Part shown: positions 1 to 10,723 of the stretch, piece by piece
How positions within the stretch are numbered: the first letter of the stretch is position 1
How the letters are laid out: each line of letters starts with the position of its first letter
DNA from: Mycteria americana
Lineage: Eukaryota; Chordata; Aves; Ciconiiformes; Ciconiidae
Direction: 5' to 3'
DNA length: 64,000 bases
Assembly: GCF_035582795.1 (NCBI RefSeq)
Contig: NC_134371.1
Span: 50,881,001 to 50,945,000 of the forward strand
Position numbers and translations under genes: made by a program
The notes under the pieces: generated by a model
Told to the model about the DNA's origin: nothing
Database searches by the model: none
What the model saw: the letters and a program-made list of their open reading frames with translations, nothing else

Positions 1-562
1 TGTGACAAATCAAACCCCAAAGTCCCACAGACAATGAACAGGACCATTCTCTTAAAAACATTAAGAAATAGTACACCACATTCTTCTCACTTTCCTCCCA
101 CCTCCTGTCATTATAGGTATCTTGCCCTGTGTTCCATTCTGATGGATTTCCACCTGCTTTCTCTCTATGATGAGCCCTTGAACTTTATCATCTGTGAATT
201 GCCCAAGAAGCCTGTTATCCTTTCTGAAGGAAAATATTACAGGTTGATATTATAATTTTATTCCTATGATATTGTATGCAAGAGTCTGTTTTTCAGAAGT
301 GTTACATAAACCGTATTTTACCCAAAGCTAAACAGCCTTTCACTGATCAAGAGAACATGTCTGTTTTAGCATCTAGACCTTTTTATTTGCTTACATAATG
401 TGAAGAATGTGGACATTTCTATGCCTTTTGTGATGTACAATTTCCATGGGTTCCTCAATCTGTTTCTCTTAGATAGCAGCAAGCTTTAAAAATTTGCTTG
501 CTAGCTCTGATTATATTTAAAATTATCTAAAATACAATTTACACCAGTGGATCAATACTTAC

Positions 563-3500
563 TGCAGTTTGAACTTTAGTGCTTGTATGGCTAAACTTTC
601 GCAGAATCCTTCCACAGCAAACTTAGATGCAGCATAAACATCATTAAATAAGATACCTGATGGTACAAACAAAACATCCTGAGAATGTGATTGTATTCAA
701 CATACTAATAGTTTAGTTTTTAAAACTCTTGTATTTTCCCAAAATTTCTACAGTCTTGCTGGGAAAACATTAGAAAAATCCTTGTGCATACTGAATCTAA
801 ATACTGATTTTTTGCATATGGTCTCAAAATTGCTTACTCTAGGAAAGGATGCTTGACTAATGCTTTTCCTCCTCCTAGCTGATGCTGTAATCTCCTTGGA
901 TGATACTAAATATTTTGTAGTCTAAGGTATGAAAGTGTCTATACATACAACACCATCTGCATTATTTATCAGCAAGACTTTAATAGGCTATAGATGAACA
1001 CAGAAGCTGAGTGCAATGCAGGAGATAAGATTATGCCAGAGATCCAGCTTGCATCTGAATGATTTAGAAAAAGCACTACATCAATCCATTTAGGTAGATG
1101 GTAAGTATTGTATTAAGCAATAACAACTCTTGCAGTTTGACTTAGGACCCTTGCTTACCAGAATAATCCAGGTAAGATCAATGCCACTGTTGTAATAATT
1201 GAAACAAATACAGCTAGACCAGATGGAACACAAGAGTAGGAGCATCATTATCTGTGGCTAAAATTAGACTCTGTGGAGTTTTAGGAGAGGAGAAACTTTA
1301 CAAAAAGGTGGTACAGTCGTCCAGGACTTGATTGGATTTCATTCCATTATTATTGTGCAGAGTGTAGTAAGCATGTTTGCCTGTCCCCATAATCTTTTGC
1401 AATAGGAAAGAGAAAAGTAATGCTACTAAGCCCTGTTTTCCAGATAACAAAAATAAAATAATAAAATTTTAAAAAATAAATAAAAGTAATTAGAGTTAAA
1501 ACTCTAAAAAAAAATTAACTCTGCAGGTTTTGTTGTTAAAATGTCTTGAGAGTAGTTGTGGAGTAACATACTACCTAGATGCATAAAAAACATCAGGTCT
1601 AAGCGCTGTGCTTTTTATAGTTGGAACTTCAGCATTACAACGCACAATAGTTAGATATGCTAGCTCCTACATTTATTTTTTCCAGATAAAAAGAGGTAAG
1701 CTTTAGATTTTGAATACCAAACTCTTCGTTCAAACAAACAAAAACCAAAAAAACCAACTTTGCCTTGTATTCCCATAACACTGCTTATTATAACTATATG
1801 CCCGCTCTTTCTCCTCTTCATGTCAGGCAAAATCTCCTTCAGGAGTCGAACCAATCCAAAGAAGTTGGTATCCATCACAGTTTTCATTTCATCTATGGTC
1901 TGACATTCAATAGGTCCAATGAGCCCCATTCCAGCATTGCTAACTGCACAAAATGGAAGACAACAGTGAGCAATAACCTCCGTAAACATTAACTTGTAAT
2001 ATTTACTGGAAAGCATTTGAAAGTAAGATGAGGATTAAGGATTAAATAATCCTTAAAGAAAGGATTAAAAGATGTTATTCTGTCACTAAAGCATTGCAAA
2101 TACACTTGACATTTCCATATTTTTTTTATTTTTAATTATGCTTTTAATCCAATTTAAATTATCTGATACTTTGCATTTTAACTAATTTATTTCTGATTAG
2201 TCCTTCTTCTTTAAATTATAAAAGGATTACAGGAAAATGAGCCAAGAATGATCTATATTTGTTTATAATTCAGTATTAAGAATTAGTCAATATCCGTAGG
2301 ATGTAGGAATGTAGAATTGACTAATAGCATATTAGTCAATATCCATAGGAATAAAGTCTTCAATTTATTCCAAAAGGTGATAGACCAGGCCATATTTTGG
2401 TCTGCTTTTTGTTTTGTTTTTTAACATTCACATCTTCAAGAAAAAAAAAAAACCAAAAAACAAACCACACACTTCCATTGATTTTTTATTTGCCTCCTGG
2501 ATATTTATAAGTGGGGAATGATAGATAAAACTGGCATTCTGCACTACAACTAGTGTGTCAAATTAGAGTATAATACAGTTTGCAGAAGCAGCTTGTTAAG
2601 CAGTGCTTTAATAATTAATCAAAATAAAGGCAGGTCCATAATTTTCTATTAGAGAAGATTTAATAGTTGACGGTGTAAGCAATTTCCATCTCACTAAGAC
2701 ACTAATATTTATTTTTAGCAAATCAGTATGAAAACACTTCTTGTTGAATGATTTGTAAAGTACAATTAAAATTCTCTATATAAAATGAAAGTACCCTTAC
2801 TTTCTCTGCATTTGTTCTTTTACTTGCCAATTCCCAAATGCTGTTGCTTTCTTAGTACAGAGAGCTGCTGGTTCATCGTAAACAGGGCTATGCTTCATCA
2901 ATAGGGCAGGAAGTCTTGTACATGAAGATGCCAATTTAGGCAAAAGTTCTCCTCTCACATTTACTAAAAACTGTATCATCTTATCCAAGACACTTCTCTG
3001 TTTGTAAACAGAGAAAACAAGCTTCATAAACAGGGAAAACAAGCTTCCCTACTTCATAGAAGCATGGTGAGATTTAATCCACTTATATCTGCACAAAGCC
3101 TTAATAATCTTGAACAGAATATACTATATAATTATTATTACTTTGATCATTTAAAAAAAAAAACCTTAAGAAGTTTCATTAGTGTATTTGAGAAGATGTT
3201 AAATAGAAAACTGTTATCTGTTCATAGCATACACATCCTGTACTTGCCTAGGACATCAATCCTTCTGTCAGGGATACTATTCACACAAGTTTTAATAGAT
3301 TGTTCATCACAGACATCCAGTTGTTTAATTTCAAGGGTTTTGCCCAGCCTGCGACCTGCAGCTTCCTCAAGTGGCTCTTTCTTGGCCAGATTCCGCATTG
3401 TGGCATACACTGCAACACACCAGAAGCAACAGTTATCAGAAATAAAACCTTTTCTGTGGCAGTCTTACTAAGAAGTATTAAAGAATATTGCTTTTACATC

Positions 3501-4674
3501 CATATCTTAAATATCAGTGACAGAACCCAGATAAAAACTTAAAGTAGAAAGAATCTATTTTCAACATATATTGTCGCTGATTTCCCAGAGTCTGGTTCTG
3601 AAATGTTCAAGAAATTCAAAAGGAGAATTAAATTGCTATGCACAATGAAGAACATGCAGCGTATGAAGACAGTTTTATCACCAAAACTTTAAATAATGGA
3701 ATAATGGGTATCAAGTTATGCTGCGGAATCATTCTTAGGTACCTAAAACCTAATTTTGGATTCCAGATATCTTTTTTTTTTTTTAAATCACCATCAACAT
3801 GTTTAGCAGAACAACCATAATTTTATTAAAAATTGGAAGAAAGATGCCTCATTAAGTTCCAAAAATGTCTATTTTTGCAAGCTACTTCTCAAAAGAGAAA
3901 TTAGTTTTATCATCACTGTGGCCTAATTACTCAGAAAACTATGAATCTGCATCCAGTCAGTTAGCAGTAAAATACTGTGAGAGTAAGTGTGAGAAACTGA
4001 ATTACCACAGATTGCTGTATTTGCCTTGCCATCCATTTTCAGTCATAGCAAATATCCAATTTTGCAGCGGAAAGACAAATCCCAGCCCCTTTGTTCACCC
4101 TCTTACGCCTACACAGGGTTGGAATAATGAAACATGCTTTAAGGAGAAAATTGCAAATTTCACAACTTTTTTCCTAAATTGATTTCTTTGGTCCTCTAAT
4201 GGGCATGTACGTTTCATTCAACAAAGATTTTAGTAGCCAGAAGCAAAGCTAACTACAACTCTGAATGTATATCCAAGGTAGCATACCACAGACATTTTCA
4301 GCTATTTGTTTTTATACTATTGTCTGGCGGGTTTTTTGTAAACTATTCTGTTCAAGTAGCTGTTCAGCTTCAATACAGGTACAGAAATATCATCTGCTTT
4401 CAGAAAGCAGTGTATTTTCACTGTATTGTATTTTCATGACAGTAGGAGGGGGGGGAAACTAACAAGAAACAAGTCACCAAACTGAATACAATCACCTGTT
4501 AAATCAGAGGGAGGAAAAAAAAAGTACTGCCTTGAAGAATATCTTTTTACAAAGATAAATAACAGATACATTGTTACCTTTAAATCTTTTCTGTTCATCT
4601 TTTGCCATTTTTACAGCTAAGGCCAGTCCAATCCCTGAGGAGCAACCTGTAATGAGGACATTTCTTCTTGCCAT
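563..4674 (-). CDS. RDH8: RDH8-like short-chain dehydrogenase/reductase, 5' four coding exons (partial)
   Basis: NAD(P)-dependent SDR of the retinol dehydrogenase 8 / 17-beta-HSD1 group, which reduces retinal or steroid ketones. Coding exons on the minus strand: 4674-4578, 3409-3248, 1943-1764 and 656-563, together 177 codons plus 2 nt in one frame. The start ATG at 4674 gives [16 protein letters not shown], so the TGxxxGxG cofactor motif sits at residues 9-16. Next comes VYATMRN, with an Arg at 38 where NADP-preferring members have one. The structural motif SNAG at 88-91 replaces the usual NNAG. The catalytic set is Ser in ISSVMG (about 140/141), Tyr154 and Lys158 ([12 protein letters not shown]). 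Introns 2 and 3 have GC donors (AG|GCAAGT and AG|GCAAAG). Using them restores the family sequence exactly; reading through adds intronic residues. The remaining exons (EPGPV segment and C-terminus) are not in the window and must lie to the left. RDH8 versus another HSD17B1-like paralogue is not settled. Confidence 0.82.
2282..2350. repeat. Short direct plus inverted repeat in RDH8-like intron 2
   Basis: A 20-base unit beginning attagtcaatatcc occurs at 2282-2301 and again at 2331-2350 with one mismatch. Its first ten bases also occur exactly inverted between them at 2316-2325 (attgactaat). The result is a small direct repeat with an internal hairpin option. It lies between exon 3 and exon 2 of the RDH8-like gene and has no recognisable family. 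Confidence 0.8.
3006..3049. repeat. 22-bp tandem duplication
   Basis: Two adjacent 22-base units, 3006-3027 and 3028-3049, share the core gaaaacaagcttc and differ at three positions. The duplication is intronic in the RDH8-like gene, about 200 bp downstream (in transcription order) of its exon 2. Confidence 0.75.
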
Positions 4675-7096
4675 TCTTTTCACTGGGTGGTTGAACCAAG
4701 AGTTCTTGTTCAGAGGAGCGACAACCTAAATGTAGCTACAATGGCATTGGCCTTTAATGTCATCTCCAGCTTTCCTGAGTCAACAAATCTGAAAATGCAC
4801 ACCTGGACCCTGCATGATTAAGGGATAATCTCCAACTAGACAAAAACAGAAGCAGATGCTCCTGCATGAGCTTATAATCTGCATTATCAACATGGACTAT
4901 ATTTAATACAAAATTTGATTAATCTTTAAAATTAGACACTTGTAAGCTACATGGATTTTTTTTTAATAGCGGAATAACCAGTTTGCATGCTACTGGCAGG
5001 AAGAGCCTTGCCACAATTACAATCAGTCTGTAGCATCAAGTCCTCCACTCACATCTATGGAAAGTAAACTGCACCCAAAATGGGATCCCTCTGCTAGAGG
5101 TGTTCAGGCTTCCTACACTTAGAGCACCCTCCTCATTCTTTTGCAACAGAATGACAAATGGGTTTCTTCCCCGATGCCTTAATATTGTAAGAGTCCTAAT
5201 AGACTTCATGGAAAAAATAAATTGGAAAAATGGGATGGGGATTTGGAAAGAGACAAGTTGTTTAGACAGATTCCTCACATTTCTTTTTGGCACTGTTCCC
5301 AACCAAGAATAGAGAAAGTAAGCAAGTATGCTGGCAGTGGAGGACAGCCAGGAAGACGTTGAACAGACCAGCTTCACTACATCCTTGCTAACACTGAAAT
5401 CTCTTTGAACACTTTCTATTCTCCATTTGACAAGTTAGGGAAAAAAAAAAATCAGAACTAGCATGATGTCTGACTCTGTTTTAGTTTGGGAGAAAATATT
5501 CCACCAATTTTGCATACAAACTCTGAATTAAATCAAACAGAGGGACATTTGGACTGGCAATTTGGTGCAGTTCATGTTTAACATACAGTAACTGTAGGCA
5601 TACTACATTCAGAAAGAAAATCAGTCTCATGAAATTTATAACCCATCCTGAGTGACAGAAAAAGAATCACCTTAATAAGCAGTTAGCCTTCTGAACAGCA
5701 TTCAGCTAATTGCAATGCCATTATACACAGAAAAATGTTTTCCAAGATTCAATAACTCCATGTTAATGCAATGCAGTTCAGAAGAATGAACTTACTGTTC
5801 CAGGATTTGCATAGATGTAAATTGGTTAGTAACTCAAGAAAAGTAGGACTCTACAGAAACATTTAACTGAAATTATATTAGGGGGAAAAAAAAAGTTCCT
5901 CCTTTCCAAAACAAACAAATTCAATTGAACAGTATAACAAGTGCAATCATTAGCTTCTCAGGCAAGCAACAAAATAGCAAGACAGCATCTAAAGTTAATG
6001 AGAAAATGTAATCATGATTCTACTTATCAGGTTTGACCCACAGTTTTACCAGGGAAGTTAGTATCCAGATACACAATTTTAGTGCAAATGCTATTTAGCT
6101 GATTCAGATATTAGGCTAATTGCTTTTGCTGCTTGTGCACATTTATATTTAGTGCACGTAGGAGGAGCAAGCAAGGCTTTATGCAACACTACGTTAGTGG
6201 AATTCCGCTAGTGTTGTGATGCAACTGTAATTACAGAATGGTTATATTTTCACTTGAAAATCCTGGTTTGAAAGGCTTACATGTTCCTTTGCTTTAAAAA
6301 AATCTGTCTGAAATTTGATGCATAGATTCCTAGCCTGAAGGCAAATTGATCTGCCTAAAGAGAGGAAAAGAATTAGTTTAATATTTTTCAATTATTACAC
6401 TGGTCTACCTAATTCTAATGTTTTTCATTTACTATCATATATAGAAACAAATAGCTTGATTTAAAACATACAATATATTTATTTCCATAAGTAAACAGTA
6501 TTTTTTTTGCTACATCATAATTTTCATAGTAGCAAAATAAATAATCTGAAACTGCAGAAATACTTTAGATGAATGTATCTTGACCTTGTCAACGGTAGCA
6601 AAAAGTGTGCCTGATTTTGTATAACCACTTAAAGTAGAATGGTTGCCTTTGTGGAACATGTTTGCATAAATAGTGAAAGTTTAGCACACTTCCACCTGCA
6701 GAGTTGCTGAAATACAACAGAGAGGTTTGTTGGCTGAGATACACTTTTAATACACAAAACACTTAAATTAGGCCTAATCTTTAAATTGCAATACATGCAA
6801 TTCTGTTCCTCTGCTTTATGTCAAATAACTTCATTAACTCAATTTTCAGAAGTATGAATCACATGTCTTAATGCACATAAATCATGTTTGCATTAATCAG
6901 ACTCAGATTTAGGCCTCTTATAACCATATTTGCAGTTTCTGATGCTTATGTAAAAGTGTTAGAAACTGGGGCCGCTAGCCATTTTTACTAGCTAAATTGT
7001 GTAGTACTTTTGGAAAACTGGAAATAAATATGTTTCAGAATGCATAGTTATGATGCCATTTTAATCAACAGTAATTTTTCCATGGATTTTGGTTTC

Positions 7097-7121
7097 GGGG
7101 GGGGGGGGGGGGGGGGGGGGG
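7097..7121. repeat. Poly(G) homopolymer, 25 G
   Basis: An uninterrupted run of 25 G on the plus strand. Its length is likely polymorphic or uncertain in the assembly. It has G-quadruplex potential and no associated gene feature. Confidence 0.95.
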
Positions 7122-9040
7122 AAGTTCAAGCTTTATGGCCCTGTCCCACACCCCTTTGCATCTGAAAGGCACTGCTTGGAGTAAAGCAAGCAGGTTTTGC
7201 CACTGTCTATGATCAAATCAGTGTCCTAAAACTTCTTACAAGCAGCTCAATTTTAATAAGATATTGTGTCTGCAACATTGTATGTGTACAAAAAAACAAA
7301 AAAAAAACCAAAAGAGAAAATATTCCCAAACAAAAACAGTTAAGAAGGTAATACCATTGTGCTCTTAATTAGAAGTTACATGTGAAATACAAGTACACAG
7401 TTTAAAATCCTTGGGAAAAAATGACAGCTGAAGTTAATTCCTGCAACTGAAAATACTTAAAAAAAATTTTATTTCTCAAAAAATAAATTAAGATGTTATT
7501 ATATCAAGGTAATAATCTCAAAAACAGTTGGAAAAATAAAAAGGTTGTAATTTCCATTAGTACAAATAGCCACATTCATTATTTACAAATACAATGTTAA
7601 AATTTCCTCTTTGAATGCACGGTTTTGTTGCCAGCAACAGCGTTCCTGGGTTGCTGCATGTCCAATGGGCAACATTCCTTCCTTCACAATTCTTGCCCCT
7701 GAAACAAAATATCTGTGATCAGAACCTTCCTTTAAACTTCTGCACTCAATTTTCCATATCTAAATCCATTTGTACCAAGATGTTACTCTTCATTATTAAG
7801 ATTTATCTTACAAATTCAAGAAAACTAGCTGCAGGTCTCAAGTCCATGGCTTCTTTCTCAAATTCTGCCCCGTAGACTGAAGTTATTAATGCATTTTTGT
7901 TCACTGTTCTTGTAATTGAAGTTGCATTTGCTTTCAAAATTAGCATATTTTAAAAATTTTTCAGCGTATATTAAGTTCTAGCAGGTAAGTAGGAAAATAT
8001 TATGCAGAATATTTTGAGAAGAAATCTTCGTATACAAATCCCTGTAAAATTTTTGTACAGTTTAAAGGAACACTGTCTTTTGAAATAACTCCTCTGTGTA
8101 AGGCTTAAGGTTTCACGTTGAACTGCATTATTGTGTTGAAGTTCCTAATATCTTAAGTTTCTAACAATTCAGAAAGTGTTTGTAAAAACCCTATCAACAG
8201 TATCAAGAGGAAAAAAAAAGCTTATGATTTCTACCAATACAAAGTGAGGAAAATCTTATCAACATTAATGTAAGTATTCTGGATTTTCTACAGTATACAG
8301 AAATAAATACAGCCAAACACAGTATGTTTGGTGTTGGGGTTTTGGTTTTTTTCTTAATTTCTAGAGGTTTAGCTTTTTTTTTCCCCCTCCCTTTAAAAAA
8401 CAGGCTTACATGCTAGACCTAGTTATTTGACAATTTATTTATAGAAAGAACCAAACAGGAGAACTGGGTGATCAACAAAATGGTCTCTCTAGTATATGAT
8501 CCACAGCAGCTATGTTTATGTTAGCCAGTACTGTGGCAAAACAGAGGCCATATCAGCCACTAATATTTCATAACATCACATAATACTATGGCTCTTGTTA
8601 ATCATAAATATAAAAGTGATTATGTTGTATCTATTCATGTTTAGCTAGATACTTATTCTTTGTGAGGAATGCTATAAATAGAGTACACAGACATCTAAGT
8701 AGCGCATAAGCTTACAGCTAATGAATGAAAGATTATTACAATAACTTCTAATTTATTTTTTTTACTATGTATACTTTTACAAAAACATACAAATTACTCT
8801 TTTTTTTTTTAAATCAGTCTTCGTAAGCACTAATTTTTTTAGTTGGCTTACCATTTTCAACACAATTTTATTTCTCATTTCAGTACGGAACCACAAAAGA
8901 TTAATTTGCTATAAGTAAAATCTGGGGTTTTTGTTTTGTTTTTGGGTTTTTTTGTTTTGTTTTAAAGAAAGGAAATTACTTCAATTTCCCAGAAAAATGA
9001 AAAAGACATTCTGAATGTTGAGTAAGATGTTTCCAGTTCC

Positions 9041-9046
9041 TTTATT
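9041..9046 (-). terminator. Candidate CCDC18 poly(A) signal (AATAAA on minus strand)
   Basis: TTTATT on the plus strand reads AATAAA on the minus strand, about 0.9 kb downstream of the candidate CCDC18 stop at 9959. Several other AATAAA hexamers exist further downstream, so this is only the nearest reasonable candidate. Confidence 0.25.
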
Positions 9047-9320
9047 TGGTATACTTACAACTTCTAAGGGTAGCAGAGTGCTGTATTGTTAGAAGATCTT
9101 CATTGCAGATTAAAGCAGAGTAAGAACAAAGAACGATTCAACTGAAAAATCTGTGACCTGGTTATTTCATGAGTCCCAAAAGGGCAGAGTGGACCAGGAC
9201 AGAAATCAACCCTAGCTAACAATTCCTTCCTTGAACTAATATATTTCCTGTAATAAGCAAGGAAGGTAGCGTATTAAGGGGAAAAAGAATGCGACAGACT
9301 ATACCCCCAGGCAAAAAAAA

Positions 9321-9362
9321 CCTCCCCCCCCACACACACTCTCTCTCACACTCTCTCACTCT
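9321..9362. repeat. C-run followed by (CA)n/(CT)n low-complexity tract
   Basis: A run of cytosines passes into short CACACA and CTCTCT microsatellite units. Simple repeat only. Confidence 0.85.
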
Positions 9363-9958
9363 AACCCTTTTCCCCAGATAGATTAGGTAATTGAATTTTT
9401 GGAGCTAACACAAAAAGTTCCTGTGGAAGATTGGTCAGTCAGTCTGCAATGTGTTGCTAATGGAGAAAGTCTTTTCTTACATCATGTTCATATACACAGT
9501 TTTTAAACAAAGAAGCAAACATATCCTATCATATTCTAAGTGGAGCCAGAATCCCTCTGCAATGTATTTCATATTTTATGCAGAATGCTTCCAAAATCCA
9601 GTGTCTTATCTACTTAACTACGATGAAAATAAACTTGAAATTCCATTTCCTTCATCCCAGGTCTCTAAAGGAACATGACTGGAGTCGATCTATTTTCAAA
9701 GCCTTTCTTATATCATTGTTGGGCCTCCCCCTACATGGTAAATAACAACAAGGCAATTTGTCTGGAAAGGAAGGGTCTAGTCAGCAGCTGTACAGGTGCT
9801 AGCTAGGAAATCCTTTCCTTCAGAATCATCCCCAAAGTCTTAGGAAAAGTTGGAAATATGTTAATGATATGTCCGAAGGGTAGCAGCAGGCACTGTCCTG
9901 TTCTCAACTGTCACAAATAACCTTTAACAGAAATCAAGATGGAAGAGCTGACATTGCT

Positions 9959-10045
9959 TTAATTTGCAGTGAAAGAACCTTCACATTCAGCTGCAACGTA
10001 GCCAAGCCCCCATGATCTAGAATACAGATCAAATGCCTTTGGTGA
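9959..10045 (-). CDS. CCDC18: Candidate terminal coding exon of CCDC18 (lineage-specific C-terminus)
   Basis: The last clear CCDC18 exon ends in phase 0 at 10724 with a GTAAAA donor. The next well-formed minus-strand acceptor I see is CTTCTTTCTGTGTAG ending at 10046. Joined in phase 0 it reads 28 residues, starting SPKAFDLYSR and ending SFTAN, then TAA at 9961-9959. The segment is not coiled coil and does not resemble the human CCDC18 C-terminus. In favour are the strong polypyrimidine tract, the correct phase and the nearby stop. Against it is that a short open frame after an acceptor can arise by chance, and nothing here shows that it is transcribed. Confidence 0.4.
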   Translation of the reverse strand, partial: SPKAFDLYSRSWGLGYVAAECEGSFTAN

Positions 10046-10723
10046 CTACACAGAAAGAAGATTTCTCCAGTATCTTATCTGAGGGAAAGAAATAATACAC
10101 AAGTGCAGCATAATCAAAATGGCAGGAGCCATTTCAGTTTTGGTGTTTACCTCTAGCTGGCAAGCATCTTTTAATGAACTTATTTCTGCAGATAAAGCCT
10201 GTTTATCTCAGATTACATTTGTACTTGTAGTGACTGACTCATGCCCCAAACCAAAGATTTGTATCATTCATAAAGTAACATTAGCGATCTTCTCTATTCT
10301 ATCTGTATGCTCGCATTCACTATGCCATTATTCTCTCTTCATGTTCCTATAAGCATGCTAGATCTCAGTGCTCTTTTGATGCAATTATTTTCAGAAGATA
10401 GATACCTAATCATACAGCGTATTGTTTCATTTCATTTCAAGGAAGACCATGTCCATAGCCAGAACATCAGGTTACTGAAGATAATCAATATTCAAATTTC
10501 TCCACAAAGCAGACAATTAAGAGCACGCCATTAAATTTGTAATTTTTAAATCATTAAGCCAGCTTAATTTCAGGGGATTAAGATTCAGCAAACACCAGGA
10601 TATACAATACAATTACCTGGGGAGAAGTAATTACACTTAGAGACACCGTATCATTCCTTCTAGGCAGTTATGGTAATGGCATTAAAAATCGATAATTTGA
10701 TGTGTATCCAAGGAACATTTTAC

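Larger units (their letters stand above)
4675..9958. other. Stretch between CCDC18 and the RDH8-like gene; no confident exon
   Basis: AT-rich sequence with poly(A) and poly(T) runs, scattered AATAAA-like hexamers on both strands and one long poly(G) run. It should contain the RDH8-like promoter and 5' UTR just above 4674. It should also contain the CCDC18 3' UTR if that gene ends near 10 kb. Reading both strands I found no run of coiled-coil codons like those of the CCDC18 exons to the right. The open frames at 5036-5377 (-), 5100-5312 (+) and 7615-7875 (+) show no recognisable protein or exon structure. Confidence 0.6.

Noticed and set aside
2797-3042. 81-codon minus-strand frame in RDH8-like intron 2
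   Set aside because: Including it would break the dehydrogenase between DVL and SNAG. There is no family match and it contains the 22-bp duplication.
5036-5377. 113-codon minus-strand open frame between CCDC18 and the RDH8-like gene
   Set aside because: No recognisable domain, no splice structure, and a competing plus-strand frame over the same bases. It looks like chance.
7615-7875. Plus-strand 86-codon frame, and possible minus-strand exons in the same place
   Set aside because: Neither strand gives a coiled-coil or dehydrogenase segment, and the acceptors are weak.
9059-9141. Minus-strand pseudo-exon with TTTTTCAG acceptor and GTAAGTAT donor
   Set aside because: All three phases hit a stop inside it, so it cannot be an internal coding exon of CCDC18. 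A UTR exon cannot be excluded.
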